A DNA stretch of 64,000 nt from Sphingomonas sp. (GCA_019635535.1 JAHBZH010000001.1:2632995-2696994); one strand, 5' to 3'. Positions 9,847 through 18,029 are shown, counted from the first letter of the stretch. Program-made: numbers and translations. The notes: generated from the sequence alone by a model not told the origin.

Positions 9847-11247
9847 ATGACCGATACCCCCATCCTCGCTTACGGCCGCTGGATTGCGGAAACGCCGGAC
9901 GACTGGCCCGAGGCAGCGGTCGAGGCGGCGCGGCGGCAGTTCATCGATGTGATCGGGGTTTCGATCCCCGGTGCGGTCGAGCCCGTGACGCGGCGGGTGT
10001 TCAAGACGGTGGCGGAATGGGGCGACGGGCCTTCGACGGCGATCGGGTTCGGCCGGTCGCTGGCGCCGCCCTGGGCCGCGCTGGTGAACGGCACGGCGGC
10101 GCATGCGCTCGACTTCGACGACAATTTCGATCCGGCCAAGGCGCATGCCACCGCCGTGCTGGTGCCTGCGATCCTGGCGCTGGCCGAGGCGGAGGGTGCG
10201 TCCGGGCGGCAGTGCATCGACGCCTATATCGCGGGCCTCCAGATCCTCGGCCGGGTGGGGCAGGGGGTGAACCCCGTGCACCGCAACCGGGGCTGGCACG
10301 CGACCGCCACGGTCGGCGCGATCGGGGCGGCGGCTGCCTGCGCGCGGCTGCTGAAGCTCGATGCGGAGCGTGCAGCCTATGCGGTGTCCATCGCGACCAG
10401 CATGGCGGCGGGCTTCATGTCGCAGTTCGGCACGATGACCAAGCCGCTCCATGCCGGCCTCGCCGCCAAGTCCGGCGTGATGGCCGCCAGCCTCGCCCGC
10501 GCCGGGATCGACGCCGGGCGCGACACTTTGGACGGGGCGACGGGCATGAACCGGCTGATGGTCGGCCCCGATTACGAGGCGCTGCGCGGTGGGCTCACCC
10601 ATGTCGAGCATGGCCAGAATTTGCGGTTCGAGACGGCCAGCATCGGCGAGCCGCTGCTGATCCTCTCCAGCGGGCTCAAGACCAAGCGTTTCCCGAATTG
10701 CGGCAGTGCGCACCGCGCGATGGACGGTATTTTAACCCTAAAGCAAAATGAGAATATCACACCGGATCAGGTGGATGCGATCCATGTCTATGCCCCGGTC
10801 ACACATCTCAACAATCTGATGTACGCCGATCCGCAGGATGCGCTGCAGGCCAAGTTCAGCCTGGAATATGGCGTGGCCTGCGCGCTCGTGACGGGCAATG
10901 CGGCGCTCGGCGACTTCACCGACGACGCGGCGATGCGGCCGGACATCCGCGTGCTCTATCCGCGCATCCATCGCCATCCGGTGGACAAGGCGGAGGGCGA
11001 ATTCCCGACCCGCGTCGAGGTCATTCTGACCGACGGGCGGCGGTTCGAGACGGAGGTGCCGATGCCGGCGGGCAGCCTTGCCGCGCCGTTCACGATGGCG
11101 CAGGTCTGGGCGAAGCTGGACGGCTGCGCGGCCAGGTCGATCGCGCCGGATGCGCTCGAAGACCTGCGCGGGGCGCTTGCAAAGCTGCCGCAATTGCCGT
11201 CTATCGCGCCCGTGACGGCGCCGCTGAGGGGACCGTTCCCCTCTTGA
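9847..11247 (+). CDS. MmgE/PrpD family protein
   Basis: 466 aa. The MmgE/PrpD fold (2-methylcitrate dehydratase, cis-aconitate decarboxylase and relatives) is recognisable from AARRQFIDVIGVSIPGA, NGTAAHALDFDDNFDPAKAHATA (with the HALDFDD motif near residues 86-92), LQILGRVGQGV and GWHATATVGAIGAAAA. The C-terminal domain begins near residue 290 (KRFPNCGSAHRAMDG). No methylcitrate synthase or prpB is nearby, so a propionate pathway role is not supported and the substrate is open. The NTP transferase follows immediately; an upstream TTG for that gene would overlap this stop. Confidence 0.88.
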   Translation: MTDTPILAYGRWIAETPDDWPEAAVEAARRQFIDVIGVSIPGAVEPVTRRVFKTVAEWGDGPSTAIGFGRSLAPPWAALVNGTAAHALDFDDNFDPAKAHATAVLVPAILALAEAEGASGRQCIDAYIAGLQILGRVGQGVNPVHRNRGWHATATVGAIGAAAACARLLKLDAERAAYAVSIATSMAAGFMSQFGTMTKPLHAGLAAKSGVMAASLARAGIDAGRDTLDGATGMNRLMVGPDYEALRGGLTHVEHGQNLRFETASIGEPLLILSSGLKTKRFPNCGSAHRAMDGILTLKQNENITPDQVDAIHVYAPVTHLNNLMYADPQDALQAKFSLEYGVACALVTGNAALGDFTDDAAMRPDIRVLYPRIHRHPVDKAEGEFPTRVEVILTDGRRFETEVPMPAGSLAAPFTMAQVWAKLDGCAARSIAPDALEDLRGALAKLPQLPSIAPVTAPLRGPFPS

Positions 11248-11276
11248 GAAGCGCCGAACCGGGAGACGAGGCCGAC

Positions 11277-12068
11277 ATGACCGACACGCGCTATGCGGCG
11301 CTGGTGCTCGCCGCCAGCCGGGGCAATCTCGATCCGCTCGCCAAGGCCGGCGGCGTCAGCCACAAATGCTTCATCGACATCGCCGGCCAGCCGATGCTGC
11401 GCCGGGTGGTCGCCGCCGTGCTGGAGTCGGGGCGGATCGGCCAGACCATCGTCGCGATCGAGGAAGAGAGCATCGAAGAGGCCAAGGAGATTCTCGCCGG
11501 CCTGCCCGGCGCGGACGCCATCTCCTATGTCCCCAGCCGCGACACTATCGCGACCAGCGTCGCCGCCGTGGCGAGCGCGGACATGCTGCCGCTCGTCATC
11601 ACCACCGGCGACAATGCGCTGCACACGGCCGAGATGGTCCGTTTCTTCTGCGACGCGCTGGACGGCGTGGAGGCGGACGCCGCTTTGGGCCTGACGCCCG
11701 CCAGCTACGTGCTGGAGAAATATCCGGAAGGGAATCGCGCCTTCCACCGCTTCCGCGACGGCGCCTTCTCCTCGTGCAACCTCTATGCGCTGCTGACCCC
11801 GAAGGGGATCGAGGGGGCGCAGGTGTTCCGGGGCGGCGGCCAGTTCGGCAAGAAGCCCAAACGGCTGATCGGCGCCTTCGGCCTGTTCGCCTTCCTCCTC
11901 TACAAGAGCCGGCTGTTCACCCTGCAGACCGTGCTGAACGCGCTGTCGCGGGCGGTCGGCGTGAAGACCAGACCGGTGCCGATGCCCTTCGCCGAGGGGC
12001 CGATCGACGTGGACCGGCAAGTGGACTGGGATCTGGCGAACCGGATCGTGGCGGCGCGGGAGGGCTGA
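11277..12068 (+). CDS. MobA-like NTP transferase domain protein
   Basis: 263 aa. The N terminus has the sugar/molybdopterin nucleotidyltransferase fingerprint: LVLAASRGNLDPLAKAGGVSH followed by KCFIDIAGQPMLRRV, then an ITTGDNALH acidic motif near residue 105 that would hold the metal. It should transfer a nucleotide to a phosphorylated acceptor; the acceptor is unknown. I prefer the ATG at 11277 with GGAGA upstream over the TTG at 11244. The C-terminal third (FGLFAFLLYKSRLFTLQTVL) is hydrophobic and suggests membrane association, consistent with a lipid-linked substrate. It lies upstream of the hydroxylase and acyltransferase genes on the same strand. Confidence 0.75.
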   Translation: MTDTRYAALVLAASRGNLDPLAKAGGVSHKCFIDIAGQPMLRRVVAAVLESGRIGQTIVAIEEESIEEAKEILAGLPGADAISYVPSRDTIATSVAAVASADMLPLVITTGDNALHTAEMVRFFCDALDGVEADAALGLTPASYVLEKYPEGNRAFHRFRDGAFSSCNLYALLTPKGIEGAQVFRGGGQFGKKPKRLIGAFGLFAFLLYKSRLFTLQTVLNALSRAVGVKTRPVPMPFAEGPIDVDRQVDWDLANRIVAAREG

Positions 12069-12073
12069 ACCTT

Positions 12074-12216
12074 CCCGTCATTCCAGCGAAAACTGGAATC
12101 TACCTTTTCTTCTTCGCGTCTTCGCGCCTTCGCGTGAAATAAGCAGCCTGGTTCACGCGAAGACGCGAAGGAAGGAATGGAAAGAAGCTGGATTCCCGCT
12201 TTCGCGGGAATGACGA
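12074..12216. repeat. Nested inverted repeat element
   Basis: The outer arms are CGTCATTCCAGCGAAAACTGGAATC (from 12076) and GATTCCCGCTTTCGCGGGAATGACG (to 12215). The inner arms are at 12111-12138 and 12152-12172, built on CTTCGCGTCTTCGCG and its complement. The two pairs nest to give a long cruciform or stem of about 140 bases. The outer arms belong to the GTCATTCCCGCGAAAGCGGGAATC repeat type widespread in sphingomonads. No gene lies in 12069-12365; the remaining 150 bases contain nothing I can identify. Confidence 0.7.
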
Positions 12217-12365
12217 TGGGTTGATGCGGCCCGTCCCGCTTTCCGACCGCCCTCTCCGCGCCCCAAAAGCGCCTTATTGCGCATTCATCTGGCCGTCACA
12301 TATCGGGGCGCAAAGGCGCTCCCTTCGTCGCGCCGGACGCGCTACAAGGATATCGGACAAGAGAC

Positions 12366-13148
12366 GTGAAGATCGCCCAGACCCTCCGCCCGTCATTCTG
12401 GCGCCGCGAGCATCATCTCGACAAGATGACGCTGCGCGAGCTTGTGATCGCCTATTTCCAATATCCGGCGATCATCGCCTATCTGCTGCTCGCCGCCGCC
12501 TCGATCGGCGCCTTCGCCTGGCAGCCGGCGCCGCTGGTGCCGACCTTACTCGCCATCGGCGTGGCCAGCGTCGCCTATCCGCTCATCTGGTACCTGCTGC
12601 ACCGCTGGGTGCTGCACAGCCGCTGGATGTTCAAGATGCCGCTGCTCGCGTCGACCTGGAAGCGCATCCATTACGATCACCACCAGGATCCGAACCATCT
12701 GGAAGTGCTGTTCGGCGCTCTGCACACGACGCTGCCGACCATCGCGCTGGGCGTGATCCCGATCGGCTATGCGATCGGCCTGCCCTGGGACGCCAGCTTC
12801 GGCGCCGCCGCGATCGCCTTCGCGACGGGGCTCATCACGACCTGCATCTACGAATTCGTCCACTGCATCCAGCATCTGGCCTACAAGCCCAAGCACAAGC
12901 TGCTGGTCGAAATGAAGAAGCGCCACATGGCCCATCATTTCCACGACGAGAACGGCAATTACGGCATCACCACCTTCTTCTGGGACAAGGTGTTCGGCAC
13001 CTATTACGACCGCCCCGAGCGGCCCGCGAAGAGCCCGACCGTGTTCAATCTCGGCTACACGCCGGAGGTGGCGGAGCGTTATCCCTGGGTGGCGCAGCTC
13101 TCCGGCGGCGTGGCGACGGGGCATCCGCGGCAGCGGGACCGGGACTGA
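12366..13148 (+). CDS. Fatty acid 2-hydroxylase-like / sterol desaturase family protein
   Basis: 260 aa integral membrane di-iron oxygenase. The histidine boxes are in order: HRWVLH (79-84), HYDHH (102-106), HCIQH (166-170) and HMAHH (187-191), with hydrophobic helices between. The segment after the last box (GITTFFWDKVFGTYY) and the preceding ELKK-like EMKK resemble eukaryotic Scs7/FA2H rather than sterol C4 oxidases. FA2H enzymes hydroxylate the C2 of the ceramide acyl chain. Sphingomonads carry 2-hydroxymyristate in their glycosphingolipids, so this is a good candidate for that step, but the substrate is inference. The acyltransferase gene follows 43 bases later. Confidence 0.75.
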   Translation: MKIAQTLRPSFWRREHHLDKMTLRELVIAYFQYPAIIAYLLLAAASIGAFAWQPAPLVPTLLAIGVASVAYPLIWYLLHRWVLHSRWMFKMPLLASTWKRIHYDHHQDPNHLEVLFGALHTTLPTIALGVIPIGYAIGLPWDASFGAAAIAFATGLITTCIYEFVHCIQHLAYKPKHKLLVEMKKRHMAHHFHDENGNYGITTFFWDKVFGTYYDRPERPAKSPTVFNLGYTPEVAERYPWVAQLSGGVATGHPRQRDRD

Positions 13149-13191
13149 GCTTCCCCTCGACTGTCTCTTTGACCGGCGATAGGGCGCGACC

Positions 13192-14325
13192 ATGAACATC
13201 ACCGTCCGCCCCGTCGCCTCCAAGGCCGACAGACGCGCCTTCATCGATCTCGCCTATCGCCTGAATGCGGGCGATCCGAACTGGGTGCCGCCGCTGAAGG
13301 ACGAGGTGAACGGGCTCATCACGCCGGGCAAGAATCCCTGGTTCGAACATGCCGAGGCGGCGCTGTTCCTCGCCGAGCGGGGCGGGCGCGTGGTCGGGCG
13401 CATGTCGGGCCAGGTGGACGAACTGGTCCAGACCCATATGGGCGCGGGCATCGGCCAGTGGGGCATGTTCGAGGGCGAGGACGAGGCGGTGTACCGCGCG
13501 CTGATCGAGGCGGTGGAAGGCTGGCTGCAGGGCAAGGGCATGACCCGGTCGATGGGCCCCTTCTCGCTCGGCATCTGGGACGAGCCGGGGCTGCTGGTGC
13601 AGGGGCACGACCATCCCCCCATGGTGATGATGGGCCACAACAAGGCCACGTATCAAGCCTGGGTTGAGGGCGCGGGCTATGCCGGCATCAAGGACCTCTA
13701 CACCTACGATCTCGACGTCGTGAAACCCTTCCCGCCGCTGATCCAGCGCATCGTCGCGGCGGGCGAGAAGAACGAACGCATCCGCGTGCGCAAGATCGAC
13801 AAGAGCCGCTTCGACGCGGAGGCTGCGCTGATCCTGTCCATCCTCAATGAGGCCTGGGCCGACAATTGGGGCTTCATTCCGCTGACCGACAGCGAGATCG
13901 CCTATGCGGGCAGGAAGCTGAAGCCGATCGTGCTCGAGGACATGATCCTGATCGCCGAATATGATGGCGAGCCGGTCGCCTTCATGATGGCGCTGCCGGA
14001 CCTCAACCAGTTCCTGCCGGCGCTGAAGGGCAATCTCTTCCCGTTCGGCTGGGCGAAACTGCTCTGGGCGCTGCACCGCAAGCGGTTCAAGGGCGGGCGC
14101 GTGCCGCTGATGGGGGTGGTCCGCAAGATCCACGCCACCCGGCTGGCCAGCCAGCTTGCCTTCATGATGATCGAATATATCCGCCGCAACGGCACCGGCC
14201 ATTACGGCATCGCGCGCGCCGAGGTCGGCTGGATCCTCGACGACAATCAGGGAATGATCTCGATCGCCGACGCGATCGAGAGCAAGGTCAACCGGGTCTA
14301 CCGGATCTACGAGAAGGCGCTCTGA
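13192..14325 (+). CDS. GNAT-superfamily N-acyltransferase, candidate bacterial ceramide synthase
   Basis: 377 aa, a single large acyl-CoA N-acyltransferase with a GNAT-like N-terminal half (ITVRPVASKADRRAFIDLAYRL, FLAERGGRVVGRMSG) and a second acyltransferase-like half (ILSILNEAWADNWGFIPLT, YDGEPVAFMMALPDLNQ). Proteins of this architecture are often labelled N-acetyltransferase or, wrongly, dATP pyrophosphohydrolase. The Caulobacter ceramide synthase bCerS is a GNAT-type acyltransferase outside the eukaryotic family, and this protein resembles my recollection of it, but I could not align them. Adjacency to a fatty-acid-2-hydroxylase-like gene supports a ceramide N-acylation role. Confidence 0.65.
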   Translation: MNITVRPVASKADRRAFIDLAYRLNAGDPNWVPPLKDEVNGLITPGKNPWFEHAEAALFLAERGGRVVGRMSGQVDELVQTHMGAGIGQWGMFEGEDEAVYRALIEAVEGWLQGKGMTRSMGPFSLGIWDEPGLLVQGHDHPPMVMMGHNKATYQAWVEGAGYAGIKDLYTYDLDVVKPFPPLIQRIVAAGEKNERIRVRKIDKSRFDAEAALILSILNEAWADNWGFIPLTDSEIAYAGRKLKPIVLEDMILIAEYDGEPVAFMMALPDLNQFLPALKGNLFPFGWAKLLWALHRKRFKGGRVPLMGVVRKIHATRLASQLAFMMIEYIRRNGTGHYGIARAEVGWILDDNQGMISIADAIESKVNRVYRIYEKAL

Positions 14326-14334
14326 CGTCCGTTC

Positions 14335-15024
14335 CTAGAAGCGATACAGGAACGCCACGCGCCCGACATGCATGGTCTGGTCGATCGACCAGCTGTCGTT
14401 CGCGATCCGGTAGTCGTTCGCGCCGAAGTTCAGATAATTATATTCGCCGCGGATCGACCAGTGACTGCCGAGCAGATATTCGAGCCCGGCGCCGAAGACG
14501 AAGCCGTTGCGGGTGTCGGACACGCTCTGCGTGAGGTTGACGGGGCCGCCGCGCGAATCGGTCACCCTATATTCGCTCCCGGTGAAGGCGATGCCCGCCT
14601 CCAGATAGCCGTGGACGCGGCCGGTGTGGATGCCGGCCTGGGCGGTAAGCGTCCCCAGCCAGTCGATCTCGGCCGAATTGGCGAAGCCGGCGACCGACGT
14701 ATTGGGCGCGCTGTCGTCGAGATTGGCGAAGCTCGCCTCCGCCTCGATCCCCAGCACGAGATAGCCGCTCTGCCAGCGCCCGCCGATCGTACCGCCGAAC
14801 AGGGCGCCGCTGGCGCTCAGGCCGGCGGTGTTGGCCGAGGTGAAGGGCGGCACCGGATTGGGATTGGCGGTGCCGGCCCAATCGGAGGAATCGCTGCCCA
14901 GCCCGGCATGGACGCCGATATAGAAGCCGCCAATATCTTCGCCTTCGGCGGCCGAGGCGGTCGCCGGAAGCGCGGCCAGCGTCACGGCTGCGGCCAAAGT
15001 GGCGATCGTGGATTTGGATGTCAT
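14335..15024 (-). CDS. Outer-membrane beta-barrel protein (Omp25/opacity-like)
   Basis: 229 aa with a signal peptide cleaved near LPATASAAEGE. The mature protein shows the small eight-strand barrel pattern: GGFYIGVHAGLG at the start, alternating hydrophobic strands with WQSGYLVLGIEAEASFAN and HWSIRGEYNYLNFG, and a terminal strand ending in aromatic Phe (RVAFLYRF), the usual BAM signal. It is probably structural or a small-solute barrel in the outer membrane; no specific ligand is evident. It is divergent from the lipoprotein at 15157 with 132 bases between. Confidence 0.85.
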   Translation of the reverse strand: MTSKSTIATLAAAVTLAALPATASAAEGEDIGGFYIGVHAGLGSDSSDWAGTANPNPVPPFTSANTAGLSASGALFGGTIGGRWQSGYLVLGIEAEASFANLDDSAPNTSVAGFANSAEIDWLGTLTAQAGIHTGRVHGYLEAGIAFTGSEYRVTDSRGGPVNLTQSVSDTRNGFVFGAGLEYLLGSHWSIRGEYNYLNFGANDYRIANDSWSIDQTMHVGRVAFLYRF

Positions 15025-15156
15025 GATCCGTTCCCCCTGCCTGATCCGTCGCGCTTCAAACATGCTTTGCGGGGCGAGGCAAGCCAATCGGAACGCTTTA
15101 CGCCCGCGCCGTGCGGGGCTTATGATCGTGCCGAGCGGACAGGGCGGAGTGAAGCC

Positions 15157-15702
15157 ATGAAGGCGAAGCTGGGGATGCTGTGCGGGGCGGCGCTCACGCT
15201 GGGCGGTTGTCATCTGATCGGCAGCGCGTTCGCCGGCAACGAAACCGCCGAACCCGGCAATGTCGCCGCGACGGCCGATGCGAACCTCGCGGCGCCGGCC
15301 GGCGGCAAGCGCTCCGGCGACGGCGGAGACAATGGCGGCGATCCGCGCATCGCGGATGCCGGCATCACCACCAGCCGCTCGCTCCAGGCCTTCGCCGGCG
15401 GCGGGCCGGGCGGCAAGGATCCCTCGGTCGGCGGCGGACCGGGCGGAGTGGTCGGGCTGAGTCCCCAGACCCTGGTCGGGCGTTGGGCCGACGACGCCAA
15501 TTGCGCGACCTTCATCCAGATCAACGCCGACGGCACCTTCCGCTCTTATACCGGCGGCAGCGGCGGCTGGCGGCTCGACGGCGACCAGCTCCATCTCAGT
15601 GGCGACGGCGGCACCTTTACCCTGGCCATCCAGGCCTATGACGGGCGATCGATGCAGGTCGTCAATCCGGACGGATCGGCCGGCCGCTCGATCCGCTGCT
15701 GA
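15157..15702 (+). CDS. Lipoprotein with a C-terminal repeat domain shared with the next gene
   Basis: 181 aa. A lipobox (LTLGGC, Cys18) predicts a lipid-anchored envelope protein. After a low-complexity Gly/Ala/Asp linker (about 30-105), residues 107-181 form a compact domain: LVGRWADDANCATFIQINADGTFRS, then YTGGSGGWRLDGDQL and NPDGSAGRSIRC at the very end, with two cysteines likely disulphide bonded. The same domain makes up the whole mature part of the following gene, so the two arose by duplication. Function unknown; the WxxDGxF...W pattern recalls small lipocalin-like domains. Confidence 0.75.
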   Translation: MKAKLGMLCGAALTLGGCHLIGSAFAGNETAEPGNVAATADANLAAPAGGKRSGDGGDNGGDPRIADAGITTSRSLQAFAGGGPGGKDPSVGGGPGGVVGLSPQTLVGRWADDANCATFIQINADGTFRSYTGGSGGWRLDGDQLHLSGDGGTFTLAIQAYDGRSMQVVNPDGSAGRSIRC

Positions 15703-15721
15703 ACGGGAGGAAGAAGAGCGA

Positions 15722-16066
15722 ATGAAGACAGCCTTGCTGTTGCCGGCGATCACCGCCTTCCTGGCCGCCGCGCCCGTGTCCGCCCAAAGTGGCAAGCCGG
15801 TCATGGCGCCGGAGCGCCCGGTGACCGCCGCGGCTTTGGTCGGCCGCTGGGGCGACAATGGCGATTGCAGGCAGGACGTGATCTTCCGTGCCGACGGCAC
15901 CTTCCTGTCCTATACGGGCGGCGAAGGACGCTGGACGCTGAACGGCGACCGGCTGGCCCTGACCGGCCCCGGCGGCGAATTCGTGATGCGGGTCCGCTGG
16001 GGCGATAGCGGGCGGCTCATCATCACCAATCCGGACGGCTCTATCGGCTCGTCGCAACGCTGTTGA
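15722..16066 (+). CDS. Small exported protein, paralogue of the preceding lipoprotein domain
   Basis: 114 aa. A signal peptide ends at APVSAQS, then the same domain as the lipoprotein upstream: LVGRWGDNGDCRQDVIFRADG, YTGGEGRWTLNGDRL and NPDGSIGSSQRC. The two conserved cysteines match in position (GDC and terminal RC). The start follows the previous stop by 19 bases with GGAGG in between, so the pair form an operon. Role unknown. Confidence 0.75.
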   Translation: MKTALLLPAITAFLAAAPVSAQSGKPVMAPERPVTAAALVGRWGDNGDCRQDVIFRADGTFLSYTGGEGRWTLNGDRLALTGPGGEFVMRVRWGDSGRLIITNPDGSIGSSQRC

Positions 16067-16079
16067 GCCGGCGAGCCGA

Positions 16080-16097
16080 GCCCGCCCGACGGCGGGC
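16080..16097 (+). terminator. GC-rich hairpin after the small exported protein pair
   Basis: Stem GCCCGCC, loop CGAC, stem GGCGGGC, 14 bases after the stop of the 114-aa protein. There is no U tract, so it is at best an imperfect intrinsic terminator. Confidence 0.3.
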
Positions 16098-16140
16098 GGC
16101 GGGGATCGGCGGTTCGCAACCCGGCCCGATCATGTTATGA

Positions 16141-16255
16141 ACGAGTCGGCGCGCGCGACACGGTGAATCTTGCGGCCGTAGCGCGGGTACGGCCCTCAGG
16201 CCGACCGACGCATCAAGTGGGGAATGCAAGTCCCACCGCGCGCCACCGACCCTTC
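16141..16255. ncRNA. Candidate structured RNA of unknown class (either strand)
   Basis: This non-coding stretch folds well by eye: a closing helix between GTCGG-CGCGCG (16145-16156) and CGCGCG-CCA-CCGAC (16237-16250) encloses two hairpins. The first is GGCCGTA/TACGGCC (16174-16194) with a seven-base loop; the second is GTGGG/CCCAC (16217-16236) with a ten-base loop. The nearby genes have no obvious link to a riboswitch ligand. I recognise no Rfam class; the strand is undetermined. Confidence 0.35.
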
Positions 16256-16324
16256 CGTTACGCTCCTGTTCCGACCTGACGGCACTCATGTTATCCTCTC
16301 GCTTTCTTCGGGGGGAGAATGACG

Positions 16325-16798
16325 ATGCCGATAGGGACGATCCTGGCGACCGCGCTCAAATCCGCGGTCGTGCTGCTGGTCTGCATGGCGCTTGCGATCG
16401 TCGTCGGCGTGATCGCCGCCACGATCTTCGACGTGGCGCCGGTGCGCGGCCAGAGCGACGTGCTGCCTTATGCGATCTGGCTGGTGCTCGGCATCTTCAC
16501 CGGGCTCATCGCCTATGGCTCCGCCGGGGGCTGGGCGACGCCGGGCGTGGAGGATTGGACCGCCGCGCCCGGCGCCCGCCGCACGGGCCGCATCGTCCTC
16601 GTCACCAGCATCGCGCTGCTGGCGGGGCTGACCATGTTCTTCCACTGGCTTTATTGGAGCCGGGGCGTCGCCGGCGAATATTTTGTGCCGGACAGCGCCT
16701 CGCACTCGATCCTGTTCTTCGTCTCGGTGCTGGCCGGCATGGTCTTCGCGAGCTTCGCGCTGATCTCGGACAAGAAGGACGGCGCGGACGCTCAGTAG
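16325..16798 (+). CDS. Membrane protein of unknown function
   Basis: 157 aa with four hydrophobic helices (about 10-32, 45-68, 92-115 and 128-148), a short loop carrying WATPGVEDWTAAPGARR and a charged C terminus. The strong purine run GGGGGGAG at 16310-16317 fits the ATG at 16325 (seven-base spacing) much better than the one at 16319, so I take the shorter form starting MPIGTI. I recognise no family. The stop overlaps the convergent gene by seven bases. Confidence 0.65.
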   Translation: MPIGTILATALKSAVVLLVCMALAIVVGVIAATIFDVAPVRGQSDVLPYAIWLVLGIFTGLIAYGSAGGWATPGVEDWTAAPGARRTGRIVLVTSIALLAGLTMFFHWLYWSRGVAGEYFVPDSASHSILFFVSVLAGMVFASFALISDKKDGADAQ

Positions 16799-17184
16799 AA
16801 CACGCCGAACCAGGCGAAATAGCCGACCAGCGCAGCCGCGATCGTGCCGCAGCCGAGGCCGAGGCAGCCAGGTTCCTCCTTTTTGTTCGTGGGCGCGGGC
16901 GTCGGCCGGCCCCCGCGCCGCCAGACGCGATCGATGCCCTGATATATGCACATCAGGGCGATGGCGGCGCTCATCAGCAGGACGAAGGCGAAGAACAGGC
17001 GGAACAGCAGATCGCCGATCGCCTCGATCCAGCCGCCATTGGCATCGAGCCAATTGTCCACGTCGCCCAAGCTGAAGCCGAACAGCAACGCGACGGCGCC
17101 GACCGCGAAGAAGAACAGGAACAGGACGACGTAAAGCCAGGCCGCGCCGCGAAACGGGCTCAGCAAAAGCCGCAGGAAACCCAT
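16792..17184 (-). CDS. Membrane protein of unknown function
   Basis: 130 aa. Helices lie near residues 14-38 (AAWLYVVLFLFFFAVGAVALLFGF), 60-82 (LLFRLFFAFVLLMSAAIALMC) and at the end (IAAALVGYFAWFGVFY); a basic Pro/Arg-rich loop (DRVWRRGGRPTPAPTNKKEE) lies between the last two, with a Cys pair in GCLGLGCG. The start ATG has a GGGGGGAGGGGGT ribosome site just upstream. Unassigned; probably an inner-membrane accessory protein. Confidence 0.6.
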   Translation of the reverse strand: MGFLRLLLSPFRGAAWLYVVLFLFFFAVGAVALLFGFSLGDVDNWLDANGGWIEAIGDLLFRLFFAFVLLMSAAIALMCIYQGIDRVWRRGGRPTPAPTNKKEEPGCLGLGCGTIAAALVGYFAWFGVFY

Positions 17185-17249
17185 ACCCCCTCCCCCCGAA
17201 GGACGTTTCGCGCGCCTATAGCAGAGACGATACGCGCCGTCGCGCGGGA

Positions 17250-18029
17250 TCAGCCGGCCAGCGTGGCCCAGGTCGGCGCATGATCGCTGGCCTTGTCGCG
17301 GCCGCGATAATCCTTGTCGACGCCGGCATCGGCCAGCCGGTCGGCCGCCTGCGGGCTGAGCAGGAGGTGATCGATGCGGAAGCCCGCGTCGCGCTGCCAG
17401 GCGCCGGCCTGATAATCCCAATAGGTATAGACCTGCCCCGTGGGATAGCGGGCGCGGATCGCATCGGTGAAACCGAGATTGAGGATGCGGCGCAGCGCCG
17501 CGCGGCTTTCCGGCTGGGCGAGCGCGTCCGTCGCCATCGCCCTGGCGGAGAAGACGTCGTCGGGCGAATCGGTCGGGATCACGTTCCAGTCGCCGGCCAG
17601 CACCACCGGGCGCTCTTCGGCGAGCAATGCGGCGGCATGGGCGCGCAGCCGGTCCATCCAGGCGAGCTTGTAGGCGAATTTCTCCGTGCCCACCGGATTG
17701 CCGTTGGGCAGGTAGATGGAGGCGACGACCACGCCGTTCGCCTCCGCCTCGATATAGCGGCTGTGCGTGTCGTCCGGATCGCCGGGCAGACCCATGCGGC
17801 GCAGCACGGGCGCGCCGCCCGGCGTCAGGATCGCGACGCCGTTGAAGCCCTTCTGCCCGTGCCAGACGCCGTCATAGCCGGCCGCGCGAATCTCGTCGGC
17901 CGGGAAGGATTCGTCGGCACATTTCAGCTCCTGGAGGCAGAGCACGTCCGGCTTCTGCTCCTCGAGATATTCGAGGAGGCGGGGCAGCCGGGCGCGGATG
18001 CCGTTGAGGTTGTAGGCGACGATCTTCAT
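17250..18029 (-). CDS. xthA: Exodeoxyribonuclease III
   Basis: 259 aa, standard length. The AP-endonuclease/exonuclease III fold is shown by MKIVAYNLNGIRARL, the metal ligand in CLQELKC, GVAILTP, GDWNVIPTDSPDDVF (active-site Asp/Asn) and the terminal SDHAPTW with catalytic Asp-His. It cleaves abasic sites and trims blocked 3' ends in base-excision repair. It is monocistronic or co-transcribed with erpA, whose stop is 24 bases upstream. Confidence 0.95.
   Translation of the reverse strand: MKIVAYNLNGIRARLPRLLEYLEEQKPDVLCLQELKCADESFPADEIRAAGYDGVWHGQKGFNGVAILTPGGAPVLRRMGLPGDPDDTHSRYIEAEANGVVVASIYLPNGNPVGTEKFAYKLAWMDRLRAHAAALLAEERPVVLAGDWNVIPTDSPDDVFSARAMATDALAQPESRAALRRILNLGFTDAIRARYPTGQVYTYWDYQAGAWQRDAGFRIDHLLLSPQAADRLADAGVDKDYRGRDKASDHAPTWATLAG

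Noticed and set aside
14368-15156. Open frame on + reaching back from the lipoprotein across the barrel gene
   Set aside because: It is antisense to the outer-membrane barrel; the lipobox signal peptide starts at 15157.
16252-16290. Minus-strand stretch GTCAGGTCGGAACAGGAGC resembling the SRP RNA domain IV loop
   Set aside because: The consensus GTCAGGTCCGGAAGGAAGCAGC is not met, the tetraloop closing pairs fail, and the flanking arms of a 4.5S RNA are missing.
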